Source of the DNA: Acanthococcus lagerstroemiae
Taxonomy: Eukaryota; Arthropoda; Insecta; Hemiptera; Eriococcidae
NCBI GenBank assembly: GCA_031841125.1
Contig: CM063110.1
Span: forward strand, 50,505,946-50,569,945
Length of the DNA stretch: 64,000 bases
Direction of reading: 5' to 3'
Positions 11,896 to 22,900 of this stretch are shown in pieces (within the stretch, counting starts at the first letter, position 1; each line of letters opens with the position of its first letter). A program made the translations under genes and the position numbers. The notes under the pieces are model-generated. The model saw only the letters and a list, made by a program, of their open reading frames with translations. It ran no database searches and was not told where the DNA came from.

Positions 11896-12371
11896 AAAGT
11901 ACCTGTATGGCCAAGTGGTAACGTGCCCGCTTTGATTTACGCGCTTTGCAATCCTCGCGTTTCGGTTTCGAGTCCCGTCCAGCCACCAGTGTCGGAAAGC
12001 TTGTAATATTCGAATACCCCCACTAACAACCTAGCGAATACAGAAACTACAGTATCAATCTAGGTGGAAACCTGTAACTTTTGTTAGTTCACACGAACAA
12101 TGCATTACAATCGCAGGGCGTGTTACAACCAGATCAGGAAGATTGGTACTGTGCGTGTGTACGTCGTGTACAGCTTACTGAACGTCGTGAAACACGTGGT
12201 TAGTACGCGAACTGTGGCTACACACTTTTCGGCAAAGAAGGAAAACTCTAACGCAACAAAAAACTGTGGGGAAAGCAAAGGCAAACTACCCCGACTAACC
12301 TGTCCTGGAGAGTCACGCGTCAAAAACCGCCACCGCCAACTTTCGGCATCGGATACTGTGCCCGAAGAAGA
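11896..12371 (+). mobile_element. Full-length tRNA-derived SINE (family B), ~475 bp
   Basis: The head has an A-box-like TGGCCAAGTGG (11908-11918) and a B-box-like GGTTTCGAGTCCC (11964-11976), the internal RNA polymerase III promoter of a tRNA. A long unique body follows, ending in a GAAGAAGAAG tail. AGTCTTACA stands just before (11884-11892) and just after (12372-12380), a credible target duplication. It is not a functional tRNA: no acceptor stem pairs around the boxes. Related copies lie at 30998-31420, 38205-38615 and 47155-48930, all on the other strand. A 119-codon frame inside the body is a by-product. Confidence 0.8.
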
Positions 12372-12497
12372 AGTCTTACATCCCCGTAAGTGTGCGTTTC
12401 ATTACATTCCTACGTATCGATTGCTCGAGACGCTTAGTAATTTCTACAGTTCTGACTGATGAAGGAAAAACGTGACTCAGATTTCGACATGTTAAAG

Positions 12498-12895
12498 CAA
12501 GGTGTCTACAGGTTTGGAAAATTTGGAAAGTTTGGAAAAAGTCAGGAATTTGAAAAGTAAGTCAGGAAGTTTGTAAATAGTCAGGAAATTCAACAATATT
12601 TTTAAGAAGTTTGGAAAAAAACAAAGAGTGAACTCACGGGAATTTTTTTTCGTCGTTTAATTTTATTTCAGTGCTCCCTAGAGTCGTATTCTACAATTAA
12701 AAACTGTGCATTGAACACCTTCCTAATGCTTTCACCCAAAAATCAACTTCAAATTTCAGTTCATTTTAACCATAGGGTCTAGTAGTATAAACATAGATAT
12801 ATTATACTGTCTATATTGTAAAGGTTTAAAGAAGAGGAAAAAAAAGTTTGGAAAAAGTCAGGAATTTATATTTTTCCATTCTTGTAGACACCTTG
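12498..12895. mobile_element. CAAGGTGTCTACA-TIR DNA element, 398 bp
   Basis: It begins CAAGGTGTCTACAGGTTTGG and ends with the inverted TGTAGACACCTTG. Subterminal GTTTGGAAAAAGTCAGGAAT blocks occur near both ends in direct orientation. It is flanked by the exact 5-bp repeat TAAAG (12493-12497 and 12896-12900). The copy at 47396-48764 has the same ends and its own 5-bp duplication, and a 5'-truncated copy lies at 21113-21275. No transposase is present. The superfamily is undetermined: a 5-bp duplication is unusual, since hAT makes 8 bp and Tc1/mariner TA. Confidence 0.8.
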
Positions 12896-12900
12896 TAAAG

Positions 12901-13513
12901 GCAGTCGCGAAGATACGCTAAAATCTGCTGCTTCAGTCCCCAAAAATCCGCATTTCAAATTATACAAAAAAGGGATAAATTTGCCTCGCTGTCACACTTC
13001 TTCCCGTGTGCAAATCTGGAATTCCATTAAGTCAGTCAGAGATATGAATCAAATGACAGATATGCGTATACATACATATCACATAGGCATGCTGGTTAAA
13101 ATGTTGAAAAATACGTCTCCAGAGACATTTCACGATTTCATGCTGTTTATTATTAGTCTAAATTGCCATACGATGAAAAACAAGGTGTCTCCGGGGACAC
13201 TTTACGAGTGTAACAGTAAATTTTCCTACTGCAGCGATTTCCACGAGTTTGTATTCTGTACTGAGAGCTTGTTAGTTGAAGAATGTATCGCTATTTTTTA
13301 CTCATTGTTGTAACTCGCGCTGTATCAAATATCAATTTATCAATGAAGTATTAGGAATAATTGAACGCAACAGGTGCTGTAACCATAAGTAGAAGGATAA
13401 TGAATAAAACATAAGAGGCAGGGTGGCGAGAGAACTGGCGAGGATTTGTGGAAAACAGATTGAAAGGCCTATCCTGTCTGACCTCTTTGCAGATGAAAAC
13501 TGAGAGGGTCTTG
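12901..13513. other. Non-coding interval with short repeat
   Basis: GTCTCCAGAGACATTTCACG near 13108 is echoed as GTCTCCGGGGACACTTTACG near 13186. A 110-codon frame covers it but shows no domain. Confidence 0.4.
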
Positions 13514-13515
13514 TA

Positions 13516-14060
13516 GGGTACAGAGTGTGTCATTTACCTTGCAATCGAAAATCGAAAAATTGAAGAAAGGAAAAAAAAAAAGATATAGCAACGTCAAAAT
13601 GGCATATAATTATAAGAGATGTTGGAATTGGGTTCCCAACGAGTTTTTTAATATGAGGACAGGCTTCTGAAGGTTTCGGAAAAGGCGGTGGAGCATTTGC
13701 GGAGTGATTTTCGTGATTTCTCTTTTCCCAGTCGGCTATCGAGCCTGTTACGCGAAATCTCGACAATAATCGGCTTATTGTGGACTTATTCGGTGCGAGG
13801 GTATTGGGGGACTTCACAACAAACGCGTCAGTTGTTTCACGATACGAATCTGTAGCTAGGTACCGCTCCAGTAGGAATATGCGTTCTTCTTGTGCGAAAT
13901 TCATTTTCGATCACAGCATCTTTCATCCACATTCACGTGATTATAAGCAACTGCAAGCAGCCTTTGACTGTCGTGTCTAACACAGGGGAGTATGGAACGT
14001 CTGCCAACGTGCATTCGCACGAAGTTTGGGTTGCGCGATAAATGATACACCCTGTACTTG
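13516..14060 (-). mobile_element. Tc1/mariner-like element, internally deleted, 545 bp
   Basis: Imperfect terminal inverted repeats (left GGGTACAGAGTGTGTCATTTACC; right GATAAATGATACACCCTGTAC) are each bordered by TA at 13514-13515 and 14061-14062. The only coding content is the N-terminal transposase fragment listed separately. The catalytic part is missing, so this is a deletion derivative dependent on a full-length relative. Confidence 0.7.
13560..13904 (-). pseudogene. Transposase N-terminal HTH fragment (DUF4817-like)
   Basis: The frame begins MNFAQEERIFLLERYLATDS and reads through APNKSTISRLLSRFRVTGSI, the helix-turn-helix region typical of the DUF4817 domain at the N-terminus of insect Tc1/mariner-class transposases. 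After about residue 60 the likeness fades (a KRNHENHSANAPPPFP stretch), and the frame ends at the element's right-hand deletion without any DDE/D catalytic block. It would have been a DNA-binding module recognising the terminal repeats around it. Confidence 0.6.
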
Positions 14061-14376
14061 TAACATCCAAAATTGGTATATCTGGTTCGTTTATCGTTCA
14101 ACCCGGAAAAGATTGATGGAGCCTTGATGTTTTGATTTAGGAAAATAGAAATGGTGTAAATTCGATATTACCTTCCGGGTTGTGAAATTAATAACATAAC
14201 GTGCGTCATGATACAGGGTTCGTTGTCGATAATTTTGCTAAAGTCAGCTAATTGTAGCGTGATGAACTCGGTACGCGTACCGAAATGTAATTAGGAAATT
14301 AGTGAAAAGATGGCTACCAAAAAACATGCATCGAGGTGGTGGTCGCACGGTTAGGATTTCAAATATAAACTCAGAA

Positions 14377-14709
14377 TCATGGGCTAGTAAGGTCACTTGT
14401 GATTCTTCTGCACATCTGGAAGGATAAGGACGTATCCAAGTCGTGTGTATCCCACGCTCCGAGGCTCCGCGTTGTTAAAGTTGGTTGTGTGTTTATTAAT
14501 GCCCCGAAGCTGCTCTGAAATTGAATGGTGAGGGATACTTTTTCTTCGTATTGTTTTCCGGTCTCTGTTTTCTGTGTTACTGTTTTGGATGGATCATTGT
14601 ATGAGTTTTCATAGTATTCAGTAATTGTATTGTTTATCTCTATTCTATTATATATCTTGTCGCCCCGTGGGTCCTCAATGTATGTTGTCCATTTTTTCCC
14701 TATTGCCAA
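14377..14709 (-). pseudogene. LINE ORF2 fragment, pre-RT linker
   Basis: The N-terminal half reads WTTYIEDPRGDKIYNRIEIN, then NTITEYYENSYND. This W-x-x-DPxG..I-x-x-R-x-E-I...EYYxxLYxD pattern lies between endonuclease and RT in LINEs of the RTE/L1-like group. It loses likeness after about residue 65. Together with the C-terminal fragment at 14810 on the opposite strand it makes a head-to-head pair of LINE scraps. Confidence 0.5.
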
Positions 14710-14809
14710 GTTAAGTTTTTATGTATGGTTTTCGTGCTCCTTGTTGTTTCCATTATGAATTGTATCATCTCTCTGTTTTTGTTTTCGTCGAAGATACGTA
14801 ATTCTCTCT

Positions 14810-15110
14810 ATTAAATGGAGAGAAAAGATCAGCAATGAGGAAGTTTTGATGCGAATAGGAGAGAAAAGAGAACTATGGAAAATAATCGTGAACAGAAGAG
14901 TTAAGTGATAGGTCATAATATGAGACATCCAGGAATATTGTTAATATTGCTAGAGGGAATGGTTGAGGGAAATACTGGAAAGGAAGGCAAAGAATCAGTT
15001 ATGCAGAACAGATAGTAAGGGATACAAAGTGTAAATCCTTCTTAGAGATGAAATGATCAGCGCAGGAGAGGAAAAAGTGGAGAGACGCAACCTACTGGTC
15101 ACGAGACTAA
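14810..15110 (+). pseudogene. LINE ORF2 C-terminal fragment
   Basis: Plus-strand translation gives WREKISNEEVLMRIGEKREL, then WKIIVNRRVK. Past stops it gives blocks recognisable as H-P-G-I-L, EGMVEG and an R-D-x-x-CKSFLEMK-like stretch. The W-x-x-x-IxNExVLxRxGExRxLW series is the usual C-terminal tail of many arthropod LINEs. Several in-frame stops show decay. Confidence 0.5.
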
Positions 15111-15114
15111 GGAA

Positions 15115-16210
15115 TATAACAACATTGTATCAAATTCATGTACGCCGAATTTCTGCTTTTTATCGCTACTTTTCTGAGTACCGTACTCATTTTTCAAAAA
15201 CAGCAGCGCCTTTCCCCATTTTATCCTACTCGTTAAGCAAACCAAAAATGCAGTCATTTGATTTACGCCCTACGACGCACACTTGGAGAAATCGTGATTT
15301 TAGGCGGCCAAAACCTAGCTACACAGCTTTTTCAATGTTTGCTTGGTTCCAAGTCAAAATTTTACATTAACTTGTACGTAGAAACAGTTCCTCCCCTTCC
15401 GGTAGTCAGTCCTTTGTATACAGGGTGTCCTCTTGGCCCTCTTCACAAGTAATATACAGGGATACAGGGTGTCACAACTTGAATCAGAAATAATCCAACA
15501 AATTTAGATGGGACTCATTTAAAATGGATAATTTTTTGTACAACTTCACATCCTCGTGATCAATATCACTTGATTTATCAAAAGATTGCCAAAATTCTAG
15601 CTACGAGGGAAAATATTTTTGATACGGTCATTTTAGACTAAATAACGACTCGCATACTTTAAAACCTGAGCAGGAATATAGCGTTGGATGAATCAGTAAA
15701 AATAAGCAAGAATTTGATCATAAATTACGAAAAGGACTATAATTACCAACCTAATTTTTAGATCAACCTATACAAATTTGAAAGATTGTTTCAAAATTGA
15801 AACTGAAGCAAAAACTGAGTAGGTAATCATTAAAAAAAAAAAAATTATACAAAACATTTTAATAATTAGAGATTATTTTTTCATCTTGACTACTTTGAGT
15901 AGGCTACCCAATACCCTTAAAAACTATATTAGTTCCGTTCTATTTGCAAAACAAAGAGCGGAACTGGAACGGTTAGGGTTTAGTCAACTTCCTAATAAAA
16001 ATCAAAATAAAATCACAACTAAAAAGTAAGTTCTGAGGAACTTTCTTTATTTACATTTAATCACAAAGAATGCACAAATCTTCTAATCCAAGGTAAATAG
16101 AATCAAACACGGAAGGTGACATGAACAAATAACAAGAACTGAGAACCTATAGACCCCAGTTTTGCCAAGTTAATGAGAGGAAACCCAAGTAATGATATCC
16201 GCGATACCAC
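15115..16210. other. Interval without a recognised gene
   Basis: TACAGGGTGTCC (15419-15430) and TACAGGGTGTCAC (15463-15475) are direct copies of a sequence resembling Tc1/mariner tips; no partner ends were identified. The rest is AT-rich and has no recognisable domain. Confidence 0.4.
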
Positions 16211-16215
16211 CATAC

Positions 16216-16499
16216 CAGGGACGTACTGTAGAGTCTTCCTGGCTGGGGGGGGGGGGGTAAAAATTGTGAGAGTCCCAACTGACACTACTCAAAATTCCCA
16301 AGTATCGAAGCTTGGTGACTTGTTGGAATTTTCCGACATTTCAACTCAATCCCCAAGTATCAAAACAAAAAAAAAAAGTAAAAAATCTTTTGGCTCTTTG
16401 GATTTTTCCAACTTCGCTGGGCTGAAATGGTGAATTTTCCCAACTGCTGAATAAAAAATTCCTAGGTGGTAAGTTGTCCCCCCCTTCGGTACGTCCCTG
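16216..16499. mobile_element. hAT-like MITE, 284 bp
   Basis: Terminal inverted repeats CAGGGACGTAC at the left and GTACGTCCCTG at the right are flanked by CACCATAC (16208-16215) and CACAATAC (16500-16507), an 8-bp target duplication with one mismatch, as in hAT elements. Just inside the ends are a G run (about 16244-16256) and a C run (about 16478-16484) in inverted relation. A diverged relative with the same G-tract/C-tract layout lies at 62106-62455. No coding capacity. Confidence 0.75.
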
Positions 16500-16549
16500 C
16501 ACAATACACCGGATACATGCATAACACCACGGCGCACATCTCGTGCGTG

Positions 16550-16928
16550 ACCCTCTATATTAAAACCTACCTAGGTGTGTAAAAACCAGTTTTCTCTAGA
16601 ATTGCGATTAAAATTCCCCCCTTCCCCATGGTTCCTTGTATTTTCTCGTGCTCATTACTTAATCCACTCGGAACTCGCAGCAAATAATTGAGCTATGTTC
16701 ACACTAATTATGCAGCTCGGTTTGAGCACAAAAACCACAGTTCGCTGCATGTAAGTGGTTTTTGACACACTAGGAGGGTTTTATCATAGATATGTTTTTG
16801 GAGAGTTTCATAACTTCTCATAAAATGGAACAAGTCCCACGTGAAAGAACACGTCTCCTGCATTCCCAAACACCTAAAAAGTGAAAATTGATTTTCTGAC
16901 GCACTAGTTGGGTTTTAATATAGAGGGT
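16550..16928. mobile_element. TIR element, 379 bp
   Basis: Perfect 18-bp terminal inverted repeats ACCCTCTATATTAAAACC continue as a looser match for a further 25 bp. A third copy of the end (ACACACTAGGAGGGTTTTAT) lies inside near 16766, as if the element had been duplicated at one end. No clear target duplication and no coding frame. Confidence 0.65.
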
Positions 16929-16929
16929 C

Positions 16930-19087
16930 TTGCTGCGTTCCACATCGTTCGTCATTGTTTCTTCGTTCTCTCTGAAGGTCGCAAACGGTCGCAGCTAAAT
17001 GATGGTACGATCGTTGGATGAATGTTCAAAGAATAAAACTCATTTAATATATTTTCGGATCAAGTTGGATCAGGGTTTTTCCAGTCCATAAAAAGAAGGT
17101 ATTTGGTAGGGCACAATGGACAGTAGTATTGAACTTAATATCTATTTTAAGGCTAGAAACATGAAGTTTCTTTTACAAAAAACGCATTCAAATTGAACTG
17201 TATTTATCAAGGAATAAAAATAAAAACATAAAAAAATTCTATGTCAAGTTCTGGCTTCAGTATCGTCAATTGAAACTACCCTTCATTTCATCATCTTTTA
17301 AAGCAGTGTACTTCAATAAATTTTGAAATGTTCAAGTTGATATCCAGCTCTGCATTCAAATAATATTTTTTGGGAGACAAGTTGTGCTGTTTTTAGGTTA
17401 TCTGATATTGAAGAATAATGATTTCCACCGTTTATGTAAATTTGGCTTGCTTCATTCTATGGAGTTGTGGCCCCCTAAAACCAGAATTTCACCCAGTGTG
17501 CGACGCGAGTTTTTCGCGACTGCGATTTACCAACAAGAACACGCAGCCGAATTCGCAAATTCGGACGGAAAAGTTGGCAGCATTAAAAAGTTCAGATCGA
17601 ACGCAGACAGACAATCGAGGCTCTATATCGCTAACAAGACGTTGGCAGACGAAATGAAGTAATTTCAGGCAGATTGCGATTTAAACGCAACGCTGATTCC
17701 TCGACATCGGGTGCGATAAATTGGTCCAACTTCGTGCAACTTGCGGACAGCTGTCACTTCGAGACATGTCTTCGTACGTTGCTTCCCTTATTGAGATCGT
17801 GTATGTAAAATTATCGAGGTTGAAAGAGCACGCGCTCCGAGTGCGTATAATAACGAACAAATTTTGTTCCTCCGTTTCCTCGTAACACAGAAATCGAGAA
17901 ACGTCGGAATTATTTTTACATTTTTCAAATGGCCCGACATGTACTGTATACGCCTTTCTTGTATATTCGGGACGGCTACACCCGAATTCCATGTGCGTAC
18001 GCCCCCCCCCCAATCGATCACGGCCGAAGATAAACAATACTGGAACGACGTCTTGAAAAGAGTCGACTCGCCGAAAGATCGTTAATCGTTGAATTATAGG
18101 TCTCGGCGGACGCTCTCTCAAAGGAAATGTCAATACAGTCGATGGAAAAGGTCGATATATAGGCAGGCAGAGCTGCCGAGCGAAAGAGAATACGACCGAA
18201 CGCGGCCGGATAAAAGAATTCATTTATTACAAACGTAATTATATTACTACTCCGTTTTGTGAAATGGTTGTGCAAATCATTTAACTTCAATTCCAGCGTC
18301 GAGAGCGAATTAAAGTATTTCCAGACGAACTTGATACGGCCGAGGATCGTTTTCCACTTTTCTGTTCCACCCCAACATTCGCCCCAGCCGAGTCGAATCT
18401 CGAGCCGGCGAGAAGAAAACGAGTGCCCGAACGGGAGAACACGAAAGGGAGGAGAGATGAGACGAAATGAAATTTTAAGCAGTTCCTGAACGGACTAAAA
18501 ATGCAAAAATCGAGCGACGGAGAGGAAATCTTAATGCGGCTATAAAGAAAAAGTTGAGAGTGGTTTACTCGTCATTCGAGAAAGCTATAAAGGGGCTACG
18601 GGGGAGGAAACCCGAATACTACCGTGTTCTTGTTACTTTATCTCGAAGACTTTACACGGTGATGTGAAAATAATGATCGTATACAAAGGAGATTATATTT
18701 TTCCTTATTTAATTACTCAAATATGCGTACATTTTCAACCAACGAAGCTGATGATACCTTTTCCCCTCGTTTTTGTCACGATCGTATACATGGGGTCCTG
18801 GGGGAAACTCCCCCCCCCCACCATTAATCTTCTAGAGTTGGCAAACTGACTAATTCGGGTGTTCCTCAATTTTTTTTTTTGGCTTAGCCGCATGAAGATC
18901 TATTTTAGATTTCCGAAAACGATCTGGAGGTGGACCAGTATGCGCCGGGCAACCGGGAAATTTCCCTGTGACCTGGCACAAATGTACCCCGATGATCCGA
19001 GAATTGATTTAAAATCTTCGTTTATGATTCTTCAAGAGTTCTTTAAAACTCTTGCTGTTTTTTTTTTTGTTTTATGTTTTAAAATCA
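16930..19087. other. Less AT-rich interval, no recognised gene
   Basis: About 17450-18560 is richer in CG dinucleotides than its surroundings and holds several open frames (up to 180 codons on the minus strand) without recognisable domains. It also has C-runs near 18001 and 18811. It could be unique host DNA, including regulatory or untranslated sequence, rather than transposon debris. Confidence 0.35.
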
Positions 19088-20285
19088 TTTTATTTATTTA
19101 TTTATTTAGACCCGGTAGATAAGAACACATACATGTATTTCAACACAAAAGAACTACCAAAAGCGGATGGCCCTGGTGGGGGGTCGTCACGCCATCGGGT
19201 GCATCCAGTCAGGAGTATAGGCCGCTACCGCTTGTCTCCAAGTCCCTCTGTTCTTAGCAGTTCTCTGCCATAAAATCTCGAATCTTCGAATAATATTGTC
19301 CCTCTACCTCGTGGGTAGTCTTCTCCTGCCACTACCATGATCTCTAGGATACCAAGACTCCACAATTTTATTCAGTTTATTTCTCTGACATCTGACCAGG
19401 TGTCCCGCGTATCCAAGTCTAGGCTTCTTCACTGTCCATCCCACATCAGAAGTATATTAGACTTTTTTCTGCGCACTAACTTTATCGATCAATCTTAAAC
19501 TTAGAATCGACCTCACCATCCTATTTTGGGTAGCCCTCAGCTTAGTAATTTGGGTTTTGGTGAGGGCCCAGATCTGAGCCCCGTAAGTCAGAAACGGTTC
19601 AACACTGTCTGAACACCCTGGCTTTGAAGACAATATTCAATTTGCTATTGAAAATGTGTTTAAGAGACCAGAAGTTCCTCTATGCACTGGATATACGAGC
19701 TTTTAGTTCTTCATTTTGTCTGTTTTCAAATGATAAGATTTGGCCCAGATATATTTATATTCTGAGAGTTTTTCTACTTCGTGATTCCCAACCGAAATTT
19801 TGACGCTTCGACACTAGACAGGTGTTTTGATTTTGAGAAATTAATTGACAGATCAACCAATTTGCTCGCCGTACTCAGTTCGTTGGCCATGGATTCCAGT
19901 TCATCTTTGCTCTCACTTACCAGAACAATATTATCAGCGAAACGGATGTGATTTAATTTTTGCCCATTGACCGAAATACCCTTATTTTTCTAATTCAAAT
20001 TTCGAAAAATTCCTCCCAAGACGCTATTGAATAAATATGGAGAAAGGGGGTCACCCTGCTTTACTCCCCTACCCAACTGAAATTTATCCCCAGGAAGATG
20101 TAGTTTCACGTAGGCCTCCGAGCTGTCATACAGCTTTCCCAAGAGTTTAGTAATATCCACATTGACCCCTTGGTCTCCTAAGCCAAGCTTTCCAGGCAAA
20201 TCTACATATGTGACACAGAATCGAATGCCTTATCGAAGTCAATGAACATGGAGGTCCATCGTTCGTCTTTGAGACGGGAGATGTG
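19088..20285 (-). pseudogene. RTE-like LINE, 5'-truncated and decayed
   Basis: From right to left: MFIDFDKAFDSV (RT motif A), GRGVKQGDPLSPYLFNSVLG (the GVxQGDPLSP block), GISVNGQKLNHIRFADNIVL (motif C, FADN in place of FADD), then scattered C-terminal blocks ending LWQRTAKNRGTWRQAVAA. A TAAA-type tail lies at 19088-19110 (TTTATTTATTTATT on the plus strand), as RTE-class elements carry. Multiple stops make it non-functional. Confidence 0.7.
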
Positions 20286-20520
20286 TCCCACTCACCTCCA
20301 TTTTATTCTCTTGATCTGCCAAACTGAATTGTTACTGAATCTTAATTTTCTTTTAATAACAGGTATTCTTACCCAATCCTTTCTTGATATCCCCAGCATT
20401 GATTTCTCCATTGTGTTTTGAGTTACCCTAATTCTGTTCAAAATTTTTGCTGTTAATGGCAATTTGTTTGACATCCAAACTTTTGTAGTCTTTTTTCTTT
20501 CTTTCTTTCTTTTAAGTTCT
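20250..20520 (-). pseudogene. Second RTE-like LINE C-terminus, fused upstream
   Basis: The frame RIRVTQNTMEKSMLGISRKD, then WVRIPVIKRK, then QIKRIKWR-stop-VGHISRLKDERWT is the C-terminal RTE signature (TQxAMERSMLGISxxDR ... RxxxxKWxWxGHIxR). It runs in the same frame directly into the motif-A block of the next LINE at about 20245. A C-terminus lying upstream of an RT core shows that two separate LINE pieces have been joined. One TGG-to-TGA type stop is visible at 20292. Confidence 0.6.
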
Positions 20521-20838
20521 TTTTACTTTTTTCCAGTTGCTATGTCATCTGCAAATCTCATATATTCGTAATGTGTTTACTAATGATAGTGTTTCTTTTC
20601 TGCATTACAGGTGAGTCCATTGTGTTTCAAAATATCCAAAGCATATGTATCCTTGGTAAAGTAAGTAGGATTTGTGAGTTTTACTTTGATCTAGACAAGT
20701 CTTAAGTGGTCTGATCATAGTTTTGATACTTGACAAGTCTAAGAGTTTGAACGCAAGGGGAGTTTCTTCTCAGACACTTTCGTCAGCAAGTTAGATGAAA
20801 ACTGGAAAATTAGAGCCAAGTTTAAAGGGTAAGAACTT

Positions 20839-21056
20839 AAGGGGTCTGGTTGGCTGAGTGGATAACACGTTGGTCTCGGAATCCGGAGATCCCGGGTTCG
20901 AACCTACGTAGCAACTCGCCAGATTTCGTCCTAGGCCGGTTTTTCGGCCAGAAGGGAAGAGAGCTAAGACAACCCTAAGAGCCTGCCCGACATATCTGAA
21001 GTAATGCTCGAAAGGGCAGATTCCAGGGCTCGAGTTGAGAGCAAATTAGAAAAAGA
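20839..21056 (+). mobile_element. tRNA-derived SINE (family A) with perfect 16-bp TSD
   Basis: The A box TGGCTGAGTGG (20851-20861) and B box GGGTTCGAACC (20894-20904) form a tRNA-like polymerase III promoter. The body carries CCTAGGCCGGTTTTTCGGCC and GCTCGAAAGGGCAGATTCC. Both sides carry TAAAGGGTAAGAACTT (20823-20838 and 21057-21072), a perfect target duplication, the mark of LINE-mediated insertion. It is probably young. A second copy is at 45993. Confidence 0.9.
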
Positions 21057-21112
21057 TAAAGGGTAAGAACTTTTATCTTTTACTGTTTAATTTTGAAGAT
21101 TGTGAATCAAGA

Positions 21113-21275
21113 ACCCAAAAATCCACTTCAAATTTCAGTTCATTTTAACCATTGCGTCTAGTAGTATAAACGTAAATACATATATACTGTCTATACTGTA
21201 AAGGTTTAAAGAAGAGAAAAAAAAAGTTTGGAAAAAGTCAGGAATTTATATTTTTCCATTCTTGTAGACACCTTG
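21113..21275. mobile_element. Truncated copy of the CAAGGTGTCTACA element
   Basis: It matches the right-hand 160 bp of the element at 12498-12895, from AATCCACTTCAAATTTCAG to the terminal TGTAGACACCTTG. The left end is absent, so no target duplication can be read. Confidence 0.75.
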
Positions 21276-22900
21276 TGAATTGAGGCATTTGACTTTCTAA
21301 GTTGAAAATTAGGACTCCTCTTCTTGTGTAATAAAGTCGCTGCGGTATATCCCGGCTCAACTGAATTTCTGTTATCCTAAGGCCATTACAAAGTTTTGCC
21401 TTAGTCTTGATTAGTCTTAATCATTTCAACACACCATTAAGTCCTTACGAATCTTAACTTAGGTAATTTCGAAATCCTGAGAGCAGTGGTAGCTGAAATT
21501 CAGCAAATATTGACTATGGGTAGTGTTAAATCTGAAGCAAACAAGTAATCTGACCACATTCATCGGGAGTCTTGAATGGTCTTAAAGTAGTCTTAATCGA
21601 TTTTAAATAATCTCGACACACCTGAATACAGTACTCGTACGAATAGTTTCAATAAGTCTTGACATAGTCTGAATACTGTCTAAGATAGTCTAAACAATTC
21701 TTGATCACCATCTGAATTTATTTGGGGAGGAGACTGTAATTGACCTGGACCCCATGTTTTCCCACGGTTCCAAAAAAGGTGTATTCCAATCCACATATTC
21801 TTTGGCACTTGGCCTGAAACACGATTATATTCTAATTCCGCATCCTGGAAGAGATGAAAGCAATACATCCTAATTCTGAGCTTACCTACCAAAATACCAA
21901 AACATTTTCTTGTGTAAGAAGGGGGCGAGGAAACTTAATTTTACTAACTGTGGATCAGATTTTATCTTTTAGCGAGAGTGCTTATAATTATTAACAAGCA
22001 AAAAAAAAAGTAATAATGATAAATAATAAATGAATGAATACATAAGGAGTCAATACTTTCAAAAGCTTGGAAACTGTTGATCTAGTCTTACCGGCTAAAG
22101 GTCAGTTGCGCTCTATTTTTCAACTAAAGAAAATGATTGGCCCCCCCCCCCGCATAGCTACGCTATTTTTTCAATTGCTCAATTCAGAGTGGTTCGTGAG
22201 TGCATTTCGTATTCCTCAATTCCTCCAGGAATTGGCTCCAGACCTGGATTCATCACTGACTGCATCAATTAAATCAATAAATTTACATAATGACATTTTT
22301 CCCTACTCAGTCTTCCAGAACTGAGCTTATAAAAAAATTTCAAGAGGGCTTGCAATGTCTACCCAGCAAATTTGGGGGGAAATTGAGAAAAAACTGTACC
22401 ACTATCACTGTCTGCGTTTTCGTTAGTACCTAAATATCAGATTGTCAGCTGTACCGCTCCATAATGCGTACATAGTATGTCCAAACGCTGAAGCTAAATA
22501 TTGATTCACTTACGAATATTCAGTGACTACACTTCGTCTCAGTGTGAGACACCTCAGCCTCCAATAGTGCATTACACTCTCCCTTCGCCAATTTCTCGAT
22601 CTACTGCTTCAGTCAGCATTTCATTTACGTCTTCTCATTTTGCCAAATATTTCATCAATTTCGCTTGTTCAAGAGGACGAAAAATTCCTTTATACTATTA
22701 ATGTTAATTCTCACATCTCAAATGTAAGAAAGTTTAGTTTAAGCTTTCTCACGAAGTCAGTATCAAATATCCATCCCATGTTTTACTTATTCACGTCGTA
22801 TAGTTGTACCGCTGAGATTTGAATTTTTTTCCATTTCACGTCTGCGACCTTTGTTTCACCTTCGAATTGTTTCTCTATAGTTCTCGGCAATTTGAAGTTC
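21276..22900. other. AGTCTTA-rich and non-coding interval
   Basis: From about 21390 to 21720 the words AGTCTTRA / TAGTCT recur at irregular short spacing. A C12 run lies at about 22141. No frame shows a domain. Confidence 0.4.

Noticed and set aside
11900..11985. tRNA gene
   Set aside because: A- and B-box words are present, but the flanks do not form an acceptor stem and the segment continues into a SINE body with a target duplication.
12100..12459. 119-codon plus-strand frame
   Set aside because: Lies inside the body of the family B SINE, and the same sequence in the other copies is not open; not a gene.
17681..18223. 180-codon minus-strand frame
   Set aside because: Overlaps several other open frames in a less AT-rich stretch and shows no domain, splice context or start context that sets it apart.
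20845..20915. tRNA gene
   Set aside because: Promoter boxes are good, but it is the head of a SINE with a 16-bp target duplication and a second copy at 45993.
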